From the NCBI GenBank assembly GCA_934660915.1, contig CAKUIF010000005.1, forward strand, positions 62,001 through 126,000: DNA of 64,000 bases, read 5' to 3'. Within the stretch, counting starts at the first letter, position 1; each line of letters opens with the position of its first letter. Made by a program: the position numbers and the translations under genes. Source of the DNA: an uncultured Olsenella sp. (GTDB lineage: Bacteria; Actinomycetota; Coriobacteriia; Coriobacteriales; Atopobiaceae). The notes beneath the pieces were generated by a model that did no database searches, had not been told where the DNA came from, and saw only the letters and a program-made list of their open reading frames with translations. Below are positions 7,898 through 17,032 of the stretch, piece after piece.

Positions 7898-9986
7898 GCT
7901 CGCCCTCGGAAACGTCCGCAAGTCCATCCGCGACTTCTCGGTCTTCTTTCTGACGCTGGCGTTCGGCGTCTGCGCGTTCTACGCGTTCGGCTCGCTTTCG
8001 GACCAGGCGGCCGTCATCCAGATGACCTCGGACCAGCGCGCCTCCGTCCAGTCGCTCATGGGGATCTTCTCGGGCGTCTCGGTCTTCCTCGCCGTGATCT
8101 TGGGCTTCCTCGTGGTCTACGCCAACCGCTTCCTCATCCGCCGCCGCAAGCGCGAGTTCGGCGTCTACCTCACGCTCGGCATGCGCCGCGGGCAGGTCGC
8201 CGCCATCATCGCCGCCGAGACGCTCACGGTGGGCGTGGCCGCCCTCGCCGTCGGCCTCGCGGCGGGCGTGCTTCTGTCGCAGCTCATGACCTACGTGACG
8301 GCGCGCCTCTTCGAGACCACGGTCACGGGTTTCTCGCTCGTGTTCTCCCCGCGCGCCGCGGTCCAGACCGTCGAGTGCTTCGCCCTGATGTTCGCCGTTT
8401 CGCTCATGTTCAACGTCGGCACGGTGTCGCGCTTCCGCCTGATCGACCTTCTGCGCGCCGACAAGGTCAGCGAGAAGGTCAAGCTGCGCAGCCTGCCGCT
8501 CTCGGTCGCGCTCTTCGTCGTCTCGCTCGCGCTCATCGGCGTGGCGTACAAGACCCTGCTCGACCACGGCATCCTCTCGGACGGCCCGTGGTTCGGCGTG
8601 GCGACGCTGCTCGTGAGCTTGGGCACCGCGCTGTTCTTCTTCTCGATCTCGGGCTTCCTTCTGCGGCTCGTGCAGTCGAGCAAGGGCATCTACCTGCGCG
8701 GCCTCAACATGTTCGTGCTGCGTCAGCTGAACTCGCGCGTGAACACCGCCTGGGTCTCCATCACCATGGTCTGCGCGATGCTCTTCGTCGCCGTCTGCGG
8801 CGTGTGCACGGGGCTTTCCGTCAGCTGGAACATGAACCAGGCCATCCTGGAGGGGACCGCATACGACGCCACCATCACGTACTACCCGCGCGGCTTCAGC
8901 GGCACCGAGGACAGGGGAGAGGAGGCGCTCGCGGCCCAGGCCCGCGACTACGACATGGTCGGTACGCTCTCCGACGCCGTCCCCGAGTGGGACTCGCTCG
9001 TGCGCGACGCGGCCCGCGTGAGGCTCTACGAACCTTCCGCGGACGAGGGCGGCCTGCCTGTCGCATGGGCGCTCGAGCACACCGAGGGCGACTTCGGCTC
9101 CATCGCGCACCAGCTCTTCACCGCCAACGGTGAGCGCTGCCTGGACATGGTCCGGCTCTCGGACTACAACGCCCTGCGCGCCCTTCTTGGTAAGAAACCC
9201 GTCGAGCTGTCCGCAGACGAGTGCCTGGTATGGAACGACCTTACGACCCTCGACGACATCTGGGGCGCCTTCGCCGCCCAGAACCAGGAGCTCACCGCCA
9301 TGGGCCGCGTGCTGCGCCCCCGCGCCGAGCTCGCCCGCGAGCACATCGGCGACTCCATCGGCGGCACCGTCACGGGCGCGCTCGTGGTGCCCGACGACGT
9401 CCTGCCCGATCGCGCGGTGCCCTACTCGTGCCACCTCAACGTGATGTTCACGGGCTCGCGCGAGGCGACGCAGCAGCCCTTCTTGGACGCGCTCGAGGCC
9501 GCGCTGGTCGCCGAGATCACGCCGGAGGCGCGCTCCTTCGACGGCGCCGGCATGGTCGACTCGGTGAACACCGCCCTCGACCTGCGCGAAGCTACCGGCT
9601 GTGCGACCATCACCATTACCTACCTGGCCATCTACATCGGCTTCATCCTGCTCATCACCTGCGCGTCGGTGCTCGCCATCCAGCAGCTCTCGGAGGCCTC
9701 CGACAACGCCGCGCGCTACCGAGTGCTCCACGAGCTCGGCGCCGAGCCGGCGATGGTCCGCCGCGCCCTCATGGCCCAGATCGCCGTGTACTTCGTGTTT
9801 CCGCTGGTGGTGGCCGTCTGCCACGCCGCCTGCGCGCTCAAGTCGGTGAACGACCTGGTCGAGCTGATGACGGGGTACAGGATCGGCACCGCGCTGGCGG
9901 CCACGGTCGGCTTCGTCGTCGTGCTCTACGGCGGCTACTTCCTCGTGACGTATCGCACTTCTCGCTCCATGGTCGCCCGCGCCTAG
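7887..9986 (+). CDS. BceB-like FtsX-domain ABC permease
   Basis: The permease has 699 residues. Membrane segments cluster near the N-terminus (FSVFFLTLAFGVCAFYAFGS) and in an FtsX domain containing RKREFGVYLTLGMRRGQVA, the coupling-helix motif of this class. There is a second block of helices around residues 200-320, then a soluble extracytoplasmic domain of about 200 residues, then a C-terminal FtsX repeat (ARYRVLHELGAEPAMVRRAL). The ten-helix layout with a large external domain before the last helices is that of BceB/VraG permeases, which recognise peptide antibiotics bound to lipid II-cycle intermediates. It overlaps its ATPase gene by 11 bases and is the last gene of the module. Confidence 0.9.
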   Translation: MLIKLALGNVRKSIRDFSVFFLTLAFGVCAFYAFGSLSDQAAVIQMTSDQRASVQSLMGIFSGVSVFLAVILGFLVVYANRFLIRRRKREFGVYLTLGMRRGQVAAIIAAETLTVGVAALAVGLAAGVLLSQLMTYVTARLFETTVTGFSLVFSPRAAVQTVECFALMFAVSLMFNVGTVSRFRLIDLLRADKVSEKVKLRSLPLSVALFVVSLALIGVAYKTLLDHGILSDGPWFGVATLLVSLGTALFFFSISGFLLRLVQSSKGIYLRGLNMFVLRQLNSRVNTAWVSITMVCAMLFVAVCGVCTGLSVSWNMNQAILEGTAYDATITYYPRGFSGTEDRGEEALAAQARDYDMVGTLSDAVPEWDSLVRDAARVRLYEPSADEGGLPVAWALEHTEGDFGSIAHQLFTANGERCLDMVRLSDYNALRALLGKKPVELSADECLVWNDLTTLDDIWGAFAAQNQELTAMGRVLRPRAELAREHIGDSIGGTVTGALVVPDDVLPDRAVPYSCHLNVMFTGSREATQQPFLDALEAALVAEITPEARSFDGAGMVDSVNTALDLREATGCATITITYLAIYIGFILLITCASVLAIQQLSEASDNAARYRVLHELGAEPAMVRRALMAQIAVYFVFPLVVAVCHAACALKSVNDLVELMTGYRIGTALAATVGFVVVLYGGYFLVTYRTSRSMVARA

Positions 9987-10127
9987 TTGCGGCGGCGCCC
10001 GCGCGCCCAACGCCGCGCAAAAGGCAACAGGTATCGCGAAAAAGACCCAGTGCCATCGCAAACGAGCAGCTCAAACAACGTATTATCTATGCACGAAGGA
10101 AGATAGGCTCACTTGATTGGAGTGCAT
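9987..10127 (+). promoter_or_regulatory. Promoter region upstream of the EIIA gene
   Basis: This 141-bp gap has a minus-10-like TATTAT at 10081-10086 about 40 bases before the EIIA start, but no convincing minus-35 box. No terminator with a T tract is visible after the permease gene. Nothing else is recognisable. Confidence 0.35.
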
Positions 10128-10694
10128 ATGGGACTGCTCGACAAGATCAAGGCTTCGTTCGGATTCACCGCTGACAACCCGGTCCCCGCCAAGGCCAAGT
10201 TCGCCACCCGCGAGGACGTCGTCTACGCGCCGTGCTCCGGCGTGCTCGTCAGCCTGAAGGAGGTCAACGACGAGGTCGTCTCGGCCGGCCTTTTGGGCGA
10301 GGGCTACGGCGTCATGCCTGTCGGCGACGGCGTCCTCTACGCGCCGTGCGACTGCCGCGTCGGCGCCACCACCGTGACCAACCACGCGATCGGCCTTTCC
10401 ACCGAAAACGGCGTCGAGCTGCTGATCCACATCGGCATCGGTACCGTGGACATGGGCGGCAAGGGCTTCGAGCGCTTCGTCGAGCCCAACGAGGAGGTCC
10501 GCGCCGGCACCCCGCTCATGCGCTTCGACCGCGCCGCCATCGAGGCCGCCGGCCACGAGGACGTCGTGATCGTGGCCGTCTCGAACGCCGACGACTTCGC
10601 GAGCATTGACCACGTCGGCGAGTCCGGCACGCTGCTCGGCGGCCGTCCGCTCGTCAAGCTCGGCGACCCGCTGCTGGTGGTTCACCGCGCCTAG
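10128..10694 (+). CDS. crr: PTS EIIA component, glucose family
   Basis: The 188-residue protein is a free-standing EIIA(Glc)-type domain. It has APCSGVLVSLKEV, the GEGYGVMPVGDGVLYAPC core, and the two conserved histidines His86 (TNHAIGL) and His101 (ELLIHIGIGTVDM). These are 15 residues apart, as in E. coli EIIA(Glc), where the second accepts the phosphate from HPr. The N-terminal MGLLDKIKASFGF resembles the amphipathic Crr tail. The ATG at 10128 is preferred over an in-frame TTG at 10113 because TTGGAG lies five bases before it. Next to gldA it may link sugar uptake status to glycerol metabolism; direct allosteric control is inference. Confidence 0.9.
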   Translation: MGLLDKIKASFGFTADNPVPAKAKFATREDVVYAPCSGVLVSLKEVNDEVVSAGLLGEGYGVMPVGDGVLYAPCDCRVGATTVTNHAIGLSTENGVELLIHIGIGTVDMGGKGFERFVEPNEEVRAGTPLMRFDRAAIEAAGHEDVVIVAVSNADDFASIDHVGESGTLLGGRPLVKLGDPLLVVHRA

Positions 10695-10695
10695 T

Positions 10696-10776
10696 TTTTC
10701 GCGAGGGGAGTTTTCGCGAGGGGTACAATCCATAGCGGCTTTGGCCGGGAGGCGGGGGCCTCCCGGCTTTTCTTTT
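10696..10776 (+). promoter_or_regulatory. gldA leader: tandem repeat, minus-10 box and terminator hairpin
   Basis: TTTTCGCGAGGGG occurs twice, at 10696-10708 and 10711-10723, and is followed at once by a minus-10-like TACAAT (10724-10729). Then comes a perfect 10-bp hairpin, GCCGGGAGGC (10744-10753) with GCCTCCCGGC (10758-10767), and the tail TTTTCTTTT to 10776. The gldA ribosome site and ATG follow within 16 bases. Any transcript reaching gldA must pass this intrinsic terminator, so it works as the EIIA terminator with read-through or as a gldA attenuator. Confidence 0.75.
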
Positions 10777-10792
10777 AGAGAGAGGAAGCAGC

Positions 10793-11884
10793 ATGGCACG
10801 TGTGTTCATCAGCCCGAGCAAGTACGTCCAGGGCGCAGGCGAGCTCGACCGCCTCGGCGAGTACACCAAGGTCTACGGCAAGAAGGCCCTCGTGATCATC
10901 TCCGCCGGCGGAAAGAAGCGCTTCGGCGAGCGCGTCGAGGCGAGCCTTGTCGCCGCGGGCGTCGAGTGCGCCTTCGACGAGTTCTGTGGCGAGTGCTCCC
11001 AGGCCGAGATCGACCGCCTGGTCGAGGTCCTCAAGGGCACCGGCTCCGACGTCGTGCTCGGCGTCGGCGGCGGAAAGATCTTCGACACCGCCAAGGCCGT
11101 CGCGGCCGCGGTCGACGTCCCCGTGGTCGTCGTGCCCACCATCGCCGCCACCGACGCGCCGTGCTCCGCGCTCTCCGTCATCTACACCGACGAGGGCCAG
11201 TTCAAGGAGTACCAGTTCTTCAAGCAGAACCCGAACCTCGTCCTCATGGACACCGAGGTCATCGCCAAGTCCCCGGTCCGCCTCACGGTCTCCGGCATGG
11301 GCGACGCGCTGGCCACCTACTTCGAGGCCCGCGCCTGCAAGCGTTCCGACGCCGGCACCTGCGCCGGCGGCAAGGTGACGAGCGCCGCGATGGCCCTTGC
11401 GCGCCTGTGCTACGAGACCCTCATGAGCGACGGCGTCAAGGCCAAGCTCGCCCTCGAGGCCGGCGCCTGCACCGAGTCCGTCGAGAAGGTCATCGAGGCC
11501 AACACGCTGCTGTCCGGCCTCGGCTTCGAGTCCGCCGGTCTCGCCGGCGCCCACGCCATCCACAACGGCATGACCGCCATGCCCGAGACCCACGCCTTCT
11601 ACCACGGCGAGAAGGTCGCCTTCGGCACCCTCACCCAGCTCGTGCTCGAGAACGCCGACGAGCTCTACGAGGTCCTCGACTTTTGCGTCGAGGTCGGCCT
11701 GCCCGTGACCTTCGCCCAGCTCGGCGTCGCCGACGCGAGCTATGAGCGCGTGCTCGAGGTCGCCCGCCTGGCCTGCGCCGACAACGACACCCTGCACAAC
11801 ATGCCGTTCGAGGTCACGCCCGAGAAGGTCGCCAACGCGATGCTCGCGGCCGACGCCTACGGCCGCGCCGCCCTGGCGGAGTAG
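10793..11884 (+). CDS. gldA: Glycerol dehydrogenase (NAD+, iron/zinc family)
   Basis: The 363-residue protein is a full-length member of the iron-containing alcohol dehydrogenase family, GldA branch. The nucleotide-binding region has VLGVGGGKIFDTAKAVA and VVVPTIAATDAPCSALSVIY. The metal ligands are Asp171 (GMGDALATYFEAR), His254 (GAHAIHNGM) and His271 (FYHGEKVAFGT), spaced as in characterised glycerol dehydrogenases. It oxidises glycerol to dihydroxyacetone with NAD+, or works in reverse. A GAGGAAG ribosome site lies just behind an intrinsic terminator hairpin in the leader, and a second terminator follows the gene, so it is its own transcription unit or a read-through partner of the EIIA gene. 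Confidence 0.95.
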   Translation: MARVFISPSKYVQGAGELDRLGEYTKVYGKKALVIISAGGKKRFGERVEASLVAAGVECAFDEFCGECSQAEIDRLVEVLKGTGSDVVLGVGGGKIFDTAKAVAAAVDVPVVVVPTIAATDAPCSALSVIYTDEGQFKEYQFFKQNPNLVLMDTEVIAKSPVRLTVSGMGDALATYFEARACKRSDAGTCAGGKVTSAAMALARLCYETLMSDGVKAKLALEAGACTESVEKVIEANTLLSGLGFESAGLAGAHAIHNGMTAMPETHAFYHGEKVAFGTLTQLVLENADELYEVLDFCVEVGLPVTFAQLGVADASYERVLEVARLACADNDTLHNMPFEVTPEKVANAMLAADAYGRAALAE

Positions 11885-11930
11885 CCGGCCTGCGCCCCTT
11901 TGCGGCGCTTCTTCACGCCTAGTTAGCGGC

Positions 11931-11968
11931 AAGGGCCGCCCGGCGACGACGTCGGGCGGCCCTTCCTC
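11931..11968 (+). terminator. Terminator of gldA
   Basis: Perfect 12-bp inverted repeat: AAGGGCCGCCCG at 11931-11942 and CGGGCGGCCCTT at 11953-11964, with a 10-base loop. The T-rich tail is short. Confidence 0.75.
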
Positions 11969-12035
11969 TCCGGCGGCCGTATCCCAGGGGCCGCTGCCGC
12001 TCCTTATGGTAGCGATTCCGCGCGCCCGCCGCATG

Positions 12036-12066
12036 AAAAACGGCCCCCGAATCGATTCGGGGGCCG
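12036..12066 (-). terminator. Terminator of the small minus-strand gene
   Basis: A perfect 26-bp palindrome occupies 12041-12066 (CGGCCCCCGAAT and its complement ATTCGGGGGCCG). On the minus strand it is followed by five T (12036-12040), a textbook intrinsic terminator 30 bases after the stop of the gene at 12096. Confidence 0.85.
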
Positions 12067-12095
12067 CGTGCGTTGCGGGTGTGGCGACGAGGCGC

Positions 12096-12401
12096 TTATT
12101 CCTTCTCGCCCTTGAGGGAGGCGTAGAACGTCGCGTGCGAGAAGACATCCTTGATGGTCTTGCCGCCGACGAAGGGCAGCGAGAGGAACTCGTCGACGGT
12201 GGGGACGAGCTCGGAGCAGTCGATGTAGTGGTTCTTCTCGTTGCGGCGGCTCGTGTCCTGTGCGCGCCAAGACTCGAAGTTGGCGTCGGTAAGGTAATAG
12301 ATCGAGCTGTCGACCTTCATGTAAACGGAGTGGTTGACGTGCAGGTATTCGGCGAGCTCGTCGTAATTGATGTCGAGTGCCTCGGCTGCCTTCTTGCCCA
12401 T
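12096..12401 (-). CDS. Conserved-looking hypothetical protein, 101 residues
   Basis: I do not recognise this family. The 101-residue protein starts MGKKAAEALDINYDELAEYL, is mixed charged and aromatic, has no signal peptide or membrane helix, and has a Tyr-rich centre (DSSIYYLTDANFESW) followed by a DCSELVPTVDEFLSLP segment. It has a good ribosome site (GAAAGGAG), its own strong terminator, and an AT-richer upstream region with a minus-10-like TATATT on the minus strand. It therefore looks like a genuine, separately transcribed gene. Codon use resembles its neighbours. No function can be assigned from context; the next gene upstream on the same strand is a HAD phosphatase. Confidence 0.75.
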   Translation of the reverse strand: MGKKAAEALDINYDELAEYLHVNHSVYMKVDSSIYYLTDANFESWRAQDTSRRNEKNHYIDCSELVPTVDEFLSLPFVGGKTIKDVFSHATFYASLKGEKE

Positions 12402-12529
12402 GGTGGCTCCTTTCGTCGAGCGACCAAACCAAACTTGTAGTTGAATATAACCCGCGGAGCTTGAAGTTAACCGAACGAGTTGGATTTGTTAGGTAAGCGT
12501 AGCCTGAGCGCCGTTGGCGGAATTCTCGC

Positions 12530-13219
12530 TTACATAGATAGAAGAACGCGCTGCAGCTCGTCGGGGGTGTCGACGATTCTGGTCGCGCCGGCAGCCACAA
12601 GCTCCTCGCGGCTGCGGAAACCCCACGAAACGCTCACGCAGGGGCAGCCGCACGCCTTCGCGCACGCCACGTCGACCTCGGAGTCGCCTATATATATGAG
12701 GCCGTCGCGGTCCGCGCCGAGCTTCTTGAGTACGGCGAGCACCATGTCGGGGGCGGGCTTTCGGCGGATGCCGCGCGCCTCGCACTCGCCGAGCACGGCG
12801 TCGAAGCGGCCGGGCATGCGCGCGTCGATGATCTCCTGGACGGCGAAGTCGGCCTTGTTGGACACCACGGCGACCGCCACGCCGGCCGCGCGCAGCGCCG
12901 CCACGCACTCGGGCACGCCCGCATAGGGGAGGGTGTGGTCGAGCGCGTGGGCGCCGTAGTAGCGCTTGAACTCCTCGAAGGCCCGCTCCCAGACGTCGCG
13001 CGGGGTGCCGGCGGGCACGCTTTGCTCCATGAGGCGCACGATGCCGTTGCCCGTGTAGGCGATGACCTGCTCCTGGGAAAGCTCCGGCATCCCGAAGGCC
13101 GCCAGCGTGTGGTTGACCGCGAGCGCGAGGTCGCGGGTGGTGTCGAGAAGCGTCCCGTCGAGGTCGAAGACGGCGACCTTCTTTGCCGCGGGGGCGCCTG
13201 CGGGGTTGTCGGATGCCAT
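12530..13219 (-). CDS. gph: HAD phosphatase, phosphoglycolate phosphatase-like
   Basis: The 229-residue protein shows all HAD motifs: motif I VFDLDGTLLDTTRDLA with nucleophile Asp in DLDGT, motif II with a conserved Ser/Thr in VVSNKADF, the Lys of motif III in RRKPAPDM, and motif IV IGDSEVDVACAKACG. The helical cap and the TRDLALAVNHTL and GDSEVD patterns fit the Gph/phosphoglycolate phosphatase branch, but HAD substrate specificity cannot be fixed from sequence. It begins with ATG behind GAAAGGA and is transcribed away from aspS. The symbol is tentative. Confidence 0.82.
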   Translation of the reverse strand: MASDNPAGAPAAKKVAVFDLDGTLLDTTRDLALAVNHTLAAFGMPELSQEQVIAYTGNGIVRLMEQSVPAGTPRDVWERAFEEFKRYYGAHALDHTLPYAGVPECVAALRAAGVAVAVVSNKADFAVQEIIDARMPGRFDAVLGECEARGIRRKPAPDMVLAVLKKLGADRDGLIYIGDSEVDVACAKACGCPCVSVSWGFRSREELVAAGATRIVDTPDELQRVLLSM

Positions 13220-13390
13220 GTGGAGGGGTCCTTTCGTTGACTGTGTGTTACCACCCTACCACCGCAGGCGGCGGGGGCGCCGTCCGTAGTACAATCGCAA
13301 CTCGCGCGACGCGGCGCCGTTTACGCCGCTTCGCCGTCTGCTGCGCATCCGCCCGTCACGGCACGGGGCGGAAGAGACGAAAGGAAACGA
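13220..13390 (+). promoter_or_regulatory. Divergent promoter region of gph-like gene and aspS
   Basis: A minus-10-like TACAAT at 13290-13295 stands about 100 bases before the aspS start; the minus-35 region is not clear. The leader ends in a GAAAGGAA ribosome site. Confidence 0.4.
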
Positions 13391-15157
13391 ATGGCTTTCT
13401 CCATGCACACCCACACCTGCGGCGAGCTCCGCGCCGAGAACATCGGCCAGACCGTCACGCTCACCGGCTGGGTCTGGCACCGCCGCGACCACGGCGGCCT
13501 CATCTTCATCGACCTGCGCGACCGCGCCGGCGTGACGCAGATCTCCTTCGACCCCGAGCACTCCGGCGGCACCGCGTTCCACGCGGCCGAGGACGTCCGC
13601 TCCGAGTGGCCGATCAAGGTCACCGGCGTCGTCCGCGAGCGCCCCGAGGGCCAGGACAACGAGAAGCTGGCCACCGGCCACATCGAGGTGCTCGTCTCCG
13701 AGCTCGAGGTCCTGAACACCTCCAAGACCCCGGCCTTTCAGATCGAGGACGGCGTGGACACCTCCGAGGACGTCCGCCTGCGCTACCGCTACCTCGACAT
13801 CCGTCGCCCCAAGATGGCCGCGAACCTCAAGCTTCGCAGCGACCTCACCTTCGCCATCCGCGAGGCCTTCCACAACTCCGAGTTCACCGAGGTGGAGACT
13901 CCCTGCCTCTTTAAGTCGACCCCCGAGGGCGCGCGCGACTTCCTCGTGCCGTCCCGCATGCAGCCGGGCCACTTCTACGCCCTGCCGCAGTCCCCGCAGC
14001 TCTTGAAGCAGCTGCTCATGATCGGCGGCGTCGAGCGCTACTACCAGGTCGCCAAGTGCTTCCGCGACGAGGACCTGCGCGCCGACCGCCAGCCTGAGTT
14101 CACCCAGGTCGACGTCGAGATGTCCTTTGTGGACCAGGACGACGTCATGGGCTGCATCGAGACCGTGCTGTCAGAGGCCCTGGCAAAGATGGGCGTCCAG
14201 ATGCAGCTCCCGCTGCGCCGCATCGAGTACTGGGACGCCATGGACACCTACGGCTCCGACAAGCCGGACACCCGCTACGGCATGGAGCTCCACGACGTCA
14301 CGCCGATCTTCGCGAACTCCAAGTTCAAGCTGTTCGCCTCCGCCGCCGCCGACGACAAGACCTTCGTCAAGGCCATCAACGCCAAAGGCGCGGGACTGTG
14401 GCCGCGCGCCCAGATCGATAAGCTCGCCGACGTCGCCGCCGGCTTCGGTGCCAAGGGCCTGGCCTACATCGCCTTCCGCGAGGACGGCTCCGTCACCAGC
14501 CCGATCGTCAAGTTCTTCTCCGACGAGGAGATGGCCGCCCTGCGCGCCGAGATGGGCGTCGAGCCCGGCGACCTCGTGATGTTCGCCGTCGAGAGCCGCC
14601 TGCACGCCGACGAGATTCTGGGCGGCATGCGCCGCCACATGGCCGACGCGCTCGAGCTCCCGCGCGAGGGCCACGACTTCCTGTGGGTCGTCAACTTCCC
14701 GCTGTTCCACTGGGACGAGGAGACCAAGCGCTACGAGGCCGAGCACCAGCCCTTCACCCTGCCGACCGAGACCGACCCCGAGAAGATCATGGCTGACCCG
14801 CTGGCTGTGGGCTCCTACACCTACGACTTCGTCATGGACGGCTTCGAGGCGGGCGGCGGCGGCATGCGTATCCACAACGCCGAGATGCAGATGGCCATCC
14901 TCAAGATGCTCGGCTTCACCGAGGAGCGCGCCCGCGAGCAGTTCGGCTTCCTGCTCGATGCCCTCGCGTTCGGCGCGCCCCCGATGGGCGGCTTCGCCCT
15001 CGGCCTCGACCGCGTGTGCATGCTGCTCACCGGCTCCGACTCCATCCGCGAGGTCATGGCCTTCCCGAAGACCAGCTCCGGCTCCGACCTCATGAGCGAC
15101 GCCCCCTCCGAGATCAGCGTGAAGCAGCTCAAGGAAGTCTCGCTGCGTCTGCTCTAA
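13391..15157 (+). CDS. aspS: Aspartate--tRNA ligase
   Basis: The 588-residue length is that of bacterial-type AspRS with the inserted GAD domain. The N-terminal OB fold has GQTVTLTGWVWHRRDHGGLIF. Class II motif 2 is in QVAKCFRDEDLRADRQPEFT, and motif 3 is in PPMGGFALGLDRVCMLLTG. It charges tRNA(Asp), and tRNA(Asn) too if non-discriminating; the sequence alone does not decide this. The ATG at 13391 is preceded by GAAAGGAA. Its 3' end is closed by an 11-bp hairpin. Confidence 0.98.
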   Translation: MAFSMHTHTCGELRAENIGQTVTLTGWVWHRRDHGGLIFIDLRDRAGVTQISFDPEHSGGTAFHAAEDVRSEWPIKVTGVVRERPEGQDNEKLATGHIEVLVSELEVLNTSKTPAFQIEDGVDTSEDVRLRYRYLDIRRPKMAANLKLRSDLTFAIREAFHNSEFTEVETPCLFKSTPEGARDFLVPSRMQPGHFYALPQSPQLLKQLLMIGGVERYYQVAKCFRDEDLRADRQPEFTQVDVEMSFVDQDDVMGCIETVLSEALAKMGVQMQLPLRRIEYWDAMDTYGSDKPDTRYGMELHDVTPIFANSKFKLFASAAADDKTFVKAINAKGAGLWPRAQIDKLADVAAGFGAKGLAYIAFREDGSVTSPIVKFFSDEEMAALRAEMGVEPGDLVMFAVESRLHADEILGGMRRHMADALELPREGHDFLWVVNFPLFHWDEETKRYEAEHQPFTLPTETDPEKIMADPLAVGSYTYDFVMDGFEAGGGGMRIHNAEMQMAILKMLGFTEERAREQFGFLLDALAFGAPPMGGFALGLDRVCMLLTGSDSIREVMAFPKTSSGSDLMSDAPSEISVKQLKEVSLRLL

Positions 15158-15190
15158 CCCGAATGAGGCCATAGTTTCCAGCCTTGTCCC

Positions 15191-15225
15191 GCCGCCTTGC
15201 GACGTTATCGCAAGGCGGCGCTTCT
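15191..15225 (+). terminator. Terminator-like hairpin after aspS
   Basis: GCCGCCTTGCG (15191-15201) and CGCAAGGCGGC (15209-15219) are perfect complements with a 7-base loop. The tail is only weakly T-rich (GCTTCTAT). Confidence 0.65.
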
Positions 15226-15250
15226 ATATACGTTAGAAAGAAGTGCCACC

Positions 15251-17032
15251 TTGTCTGACCTGCGCTTCATTGCCCGAAGCTTCGGACCGTGCCGACGCGA
15301 CGTCGCGCTCGCCGCGGCCTGCATCTTTACCGAGACGTGCCTCGAGCTCGTGATCCCGCTGCTGATGTCGTCTGTGATCGATGACGGCGTGCTCGCGCGC
15401 GATGCGGCCGTCGTGTGGTCGCGGGGCGCGGCCATGGTCGGCTGTGCGCTCGCGGCGCTCGTGCTCGGCCGCGGCTACGCGCGCTACTCGGCGCGCGCCG
15501 CCATGGGGCTCGGCGCGAACCTGCGCCGCGAGGAGTTCTCCGCCGTCGAGGGCTTCTCGTTCGAGAACCTCGACCGCTTCGAGACCTCGTCGCTCGTCAC
15601 GCGCATGACCACCGACGTCACCGTCATCCAGAACGCCATCGTCACGGGCTTCCGCCCGATGATGCGTGGCCCCATCATGCTCGTCATGGGGCTTGCCCTG
15701 AGCTTTATCATGTCCGCGCGCCTCGCCGTGGTCTTCTTTGTGGTGTTGCCGTTTCTTGCCGTCGCGCTCGCGCTCATCGTCCGGCACGTGGCGCCGCTCT
15801 ACCGCGTGCTGCAGTCCACGATGGACGCGTTAAACGACGAGCTCCAGCAGGACCTCACCGCCATCCGCGCGATCAAGGCCTATGTCCGCGAGGGGCACGT
15901 GGCCGAGCGCTTCGGCGAGGTCAACGGCGAGCTTGCGCGCACGGCCACGCGCACCTTCGCAGGCGCCGTCGTGAACACGCCCGTCTTCCAGCTCTCCATG
16001 TACGTCTCGGCAACCGTGCTTCTGTGGGTCGGCGGAAACATGATCCTCGCGGGCGAGCTGCAGGTCGGCACGCTCACGGGTTTCATGAGCTACGTCCTGC
16101 AGATCATGAACTCGCTCATGATGATCTCCAACGTGTTCCTGCTGCTGTCCCGCGCCCTCACGAGCATCGAGCGCGTGCGCGAGGTCCTGGGCGAGAAGCC
16201 CGCGATCGCCTCTCCCGCGGCGGAGGCCGCCGTGCGCGAGGTGGCCGACGGGTCGGTGGAGTTTAGGCGCGTGGACTTCAAGTACCGCGCCGACGCCAAG
16301 CGCTGCGTGCTCGAGGGCGTCGACCTGCGCATCGAGCCCGGTAGCTGCGTGGGCATCCTCGGCGGCACGGGCTCCGGCAAGACGAGCCTCGTGCAGCTCA
16401 TCGCCCGGCTCTACGACGCGAGCGCGGGGCAGGTCATCGTGGGCGGCAGGGACGTGCGCGACTACGACCTCGCCGCCCTGCGCGACGCGGTGGGCATCGT
16501 GCTCCAGAAGAACGTCCTGTTCTCGGGCACCGTCCGCGAGAACCTTCGCTGGGGCGCGCCCGACGCCGACGACGAGCAGATGCTCGAGGCGTGCCGCGCG
16601 GCCTGCGCTGACGAGTTCCTCGACCGCGTCGGCGGCCTCGATGGAGACCTGGGCCAGGGCGGCGTCAACGTGAGCGGCGGCCAGAAGCAGCGCCTCTGCA
16701 TCGCGCGCACGCTGCTCAAGCGCCCTCGGGTGCTCATCTTCGACGACTCGACGAGCGCCGTCGACATGGCGACCGACGCGAAGATCCGCGCGAACCTCGC
16801 CGCGCTCGAGGGTGTGACGAAGATCGTCATCGCCCAGCGCGTGGCGTCGGTCAAGGACGCCGACAAGATCGTCATCCTCGACGAGGGCCGCGTGCACGCG
16901 GTGGGGACGCACGAGGAGCTCCTTGCCGCCGGCGACCCGATCTACACGGAGCTCTGCGAGTCGCAGGGCGTCGGGATTGGGGCGCAGGCCGCCGCCTTGC
17001 CGGAACCGTCCCGGAAGGAGGGTGATCGCTGA
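15251..17032 (+). CDS. Heterodimeric ABC exporter, degenerate-site half (pair 1)
   Basis: The 593-residue protein has six predicted membrane helices followed by one ATPase domain. The start is TTG at 15251, behind GAAAGAAG; an upstream ATG would run into the aspS terminator hairpin. The nucleotide domain has Walker A GGTGSGKTS and signature VSGGQKQRL. The catalytic glutamate after Walker B is replaced by aspartate (VLIFDDSTSAVD), and the switch histidine by glutamine (IAQRVASV). This combination is the non-catalytic site known from TM287/288- and BmrCD-type heterodimers. The next gene overlaps its stop (TGATG) and supplies the canonical half. The substrate is unknown; drug or lipid export is typical of the group. 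Confidence 0.9.
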   Translation: MSDLRFIARSFGPCRRDVALAAACIFTETCLELVIPLLMSSVIDDGVLARDAAVVWSRGAAMVGCALAALVLGRGYARYSARAAMGLGANLRREEFSAVEGFSFENLDRFETSSLVTRMTTDVTVIQNAIVTGFRPMMRGPIMLVMGLALSFIMSARLAVVFFVVLPFLAVALALIVRHVAPLYRVLQSTMDALNDELQQDLTAIRAIKAYVREGHVAERFGEVNGELARTATRTFAGAVVNTPVFQLSMYVSATVLLWVGGNMILAGELQVGTLTGFMSYVLQIMNSLMMISNVFLLLSRALTSIERVREVLGEKPAIASPAAEAAVREVADGSVEFRRVDFKYRADAKRCVLEGVDLRIEPGSCVGILGGTGSGKTSLVQLIARLYDASAGQVIVGGRDVRDYDLAALRDAVGIVLQKNVLFSGTVRENLRWGAPDADDEQMLEACRAACADEFLDRVGGLDGDLGQGGVNVSGGQKQRLCIARTLLKRPRVLIFDDSTSAVDMATDAKIRANLAALEGVTKIVIAQRVASVKDADKIVILDEGRVHAVGTHEELLAAGDPIYTELCESQGVGIGAQAAALPEPSRKEGDR

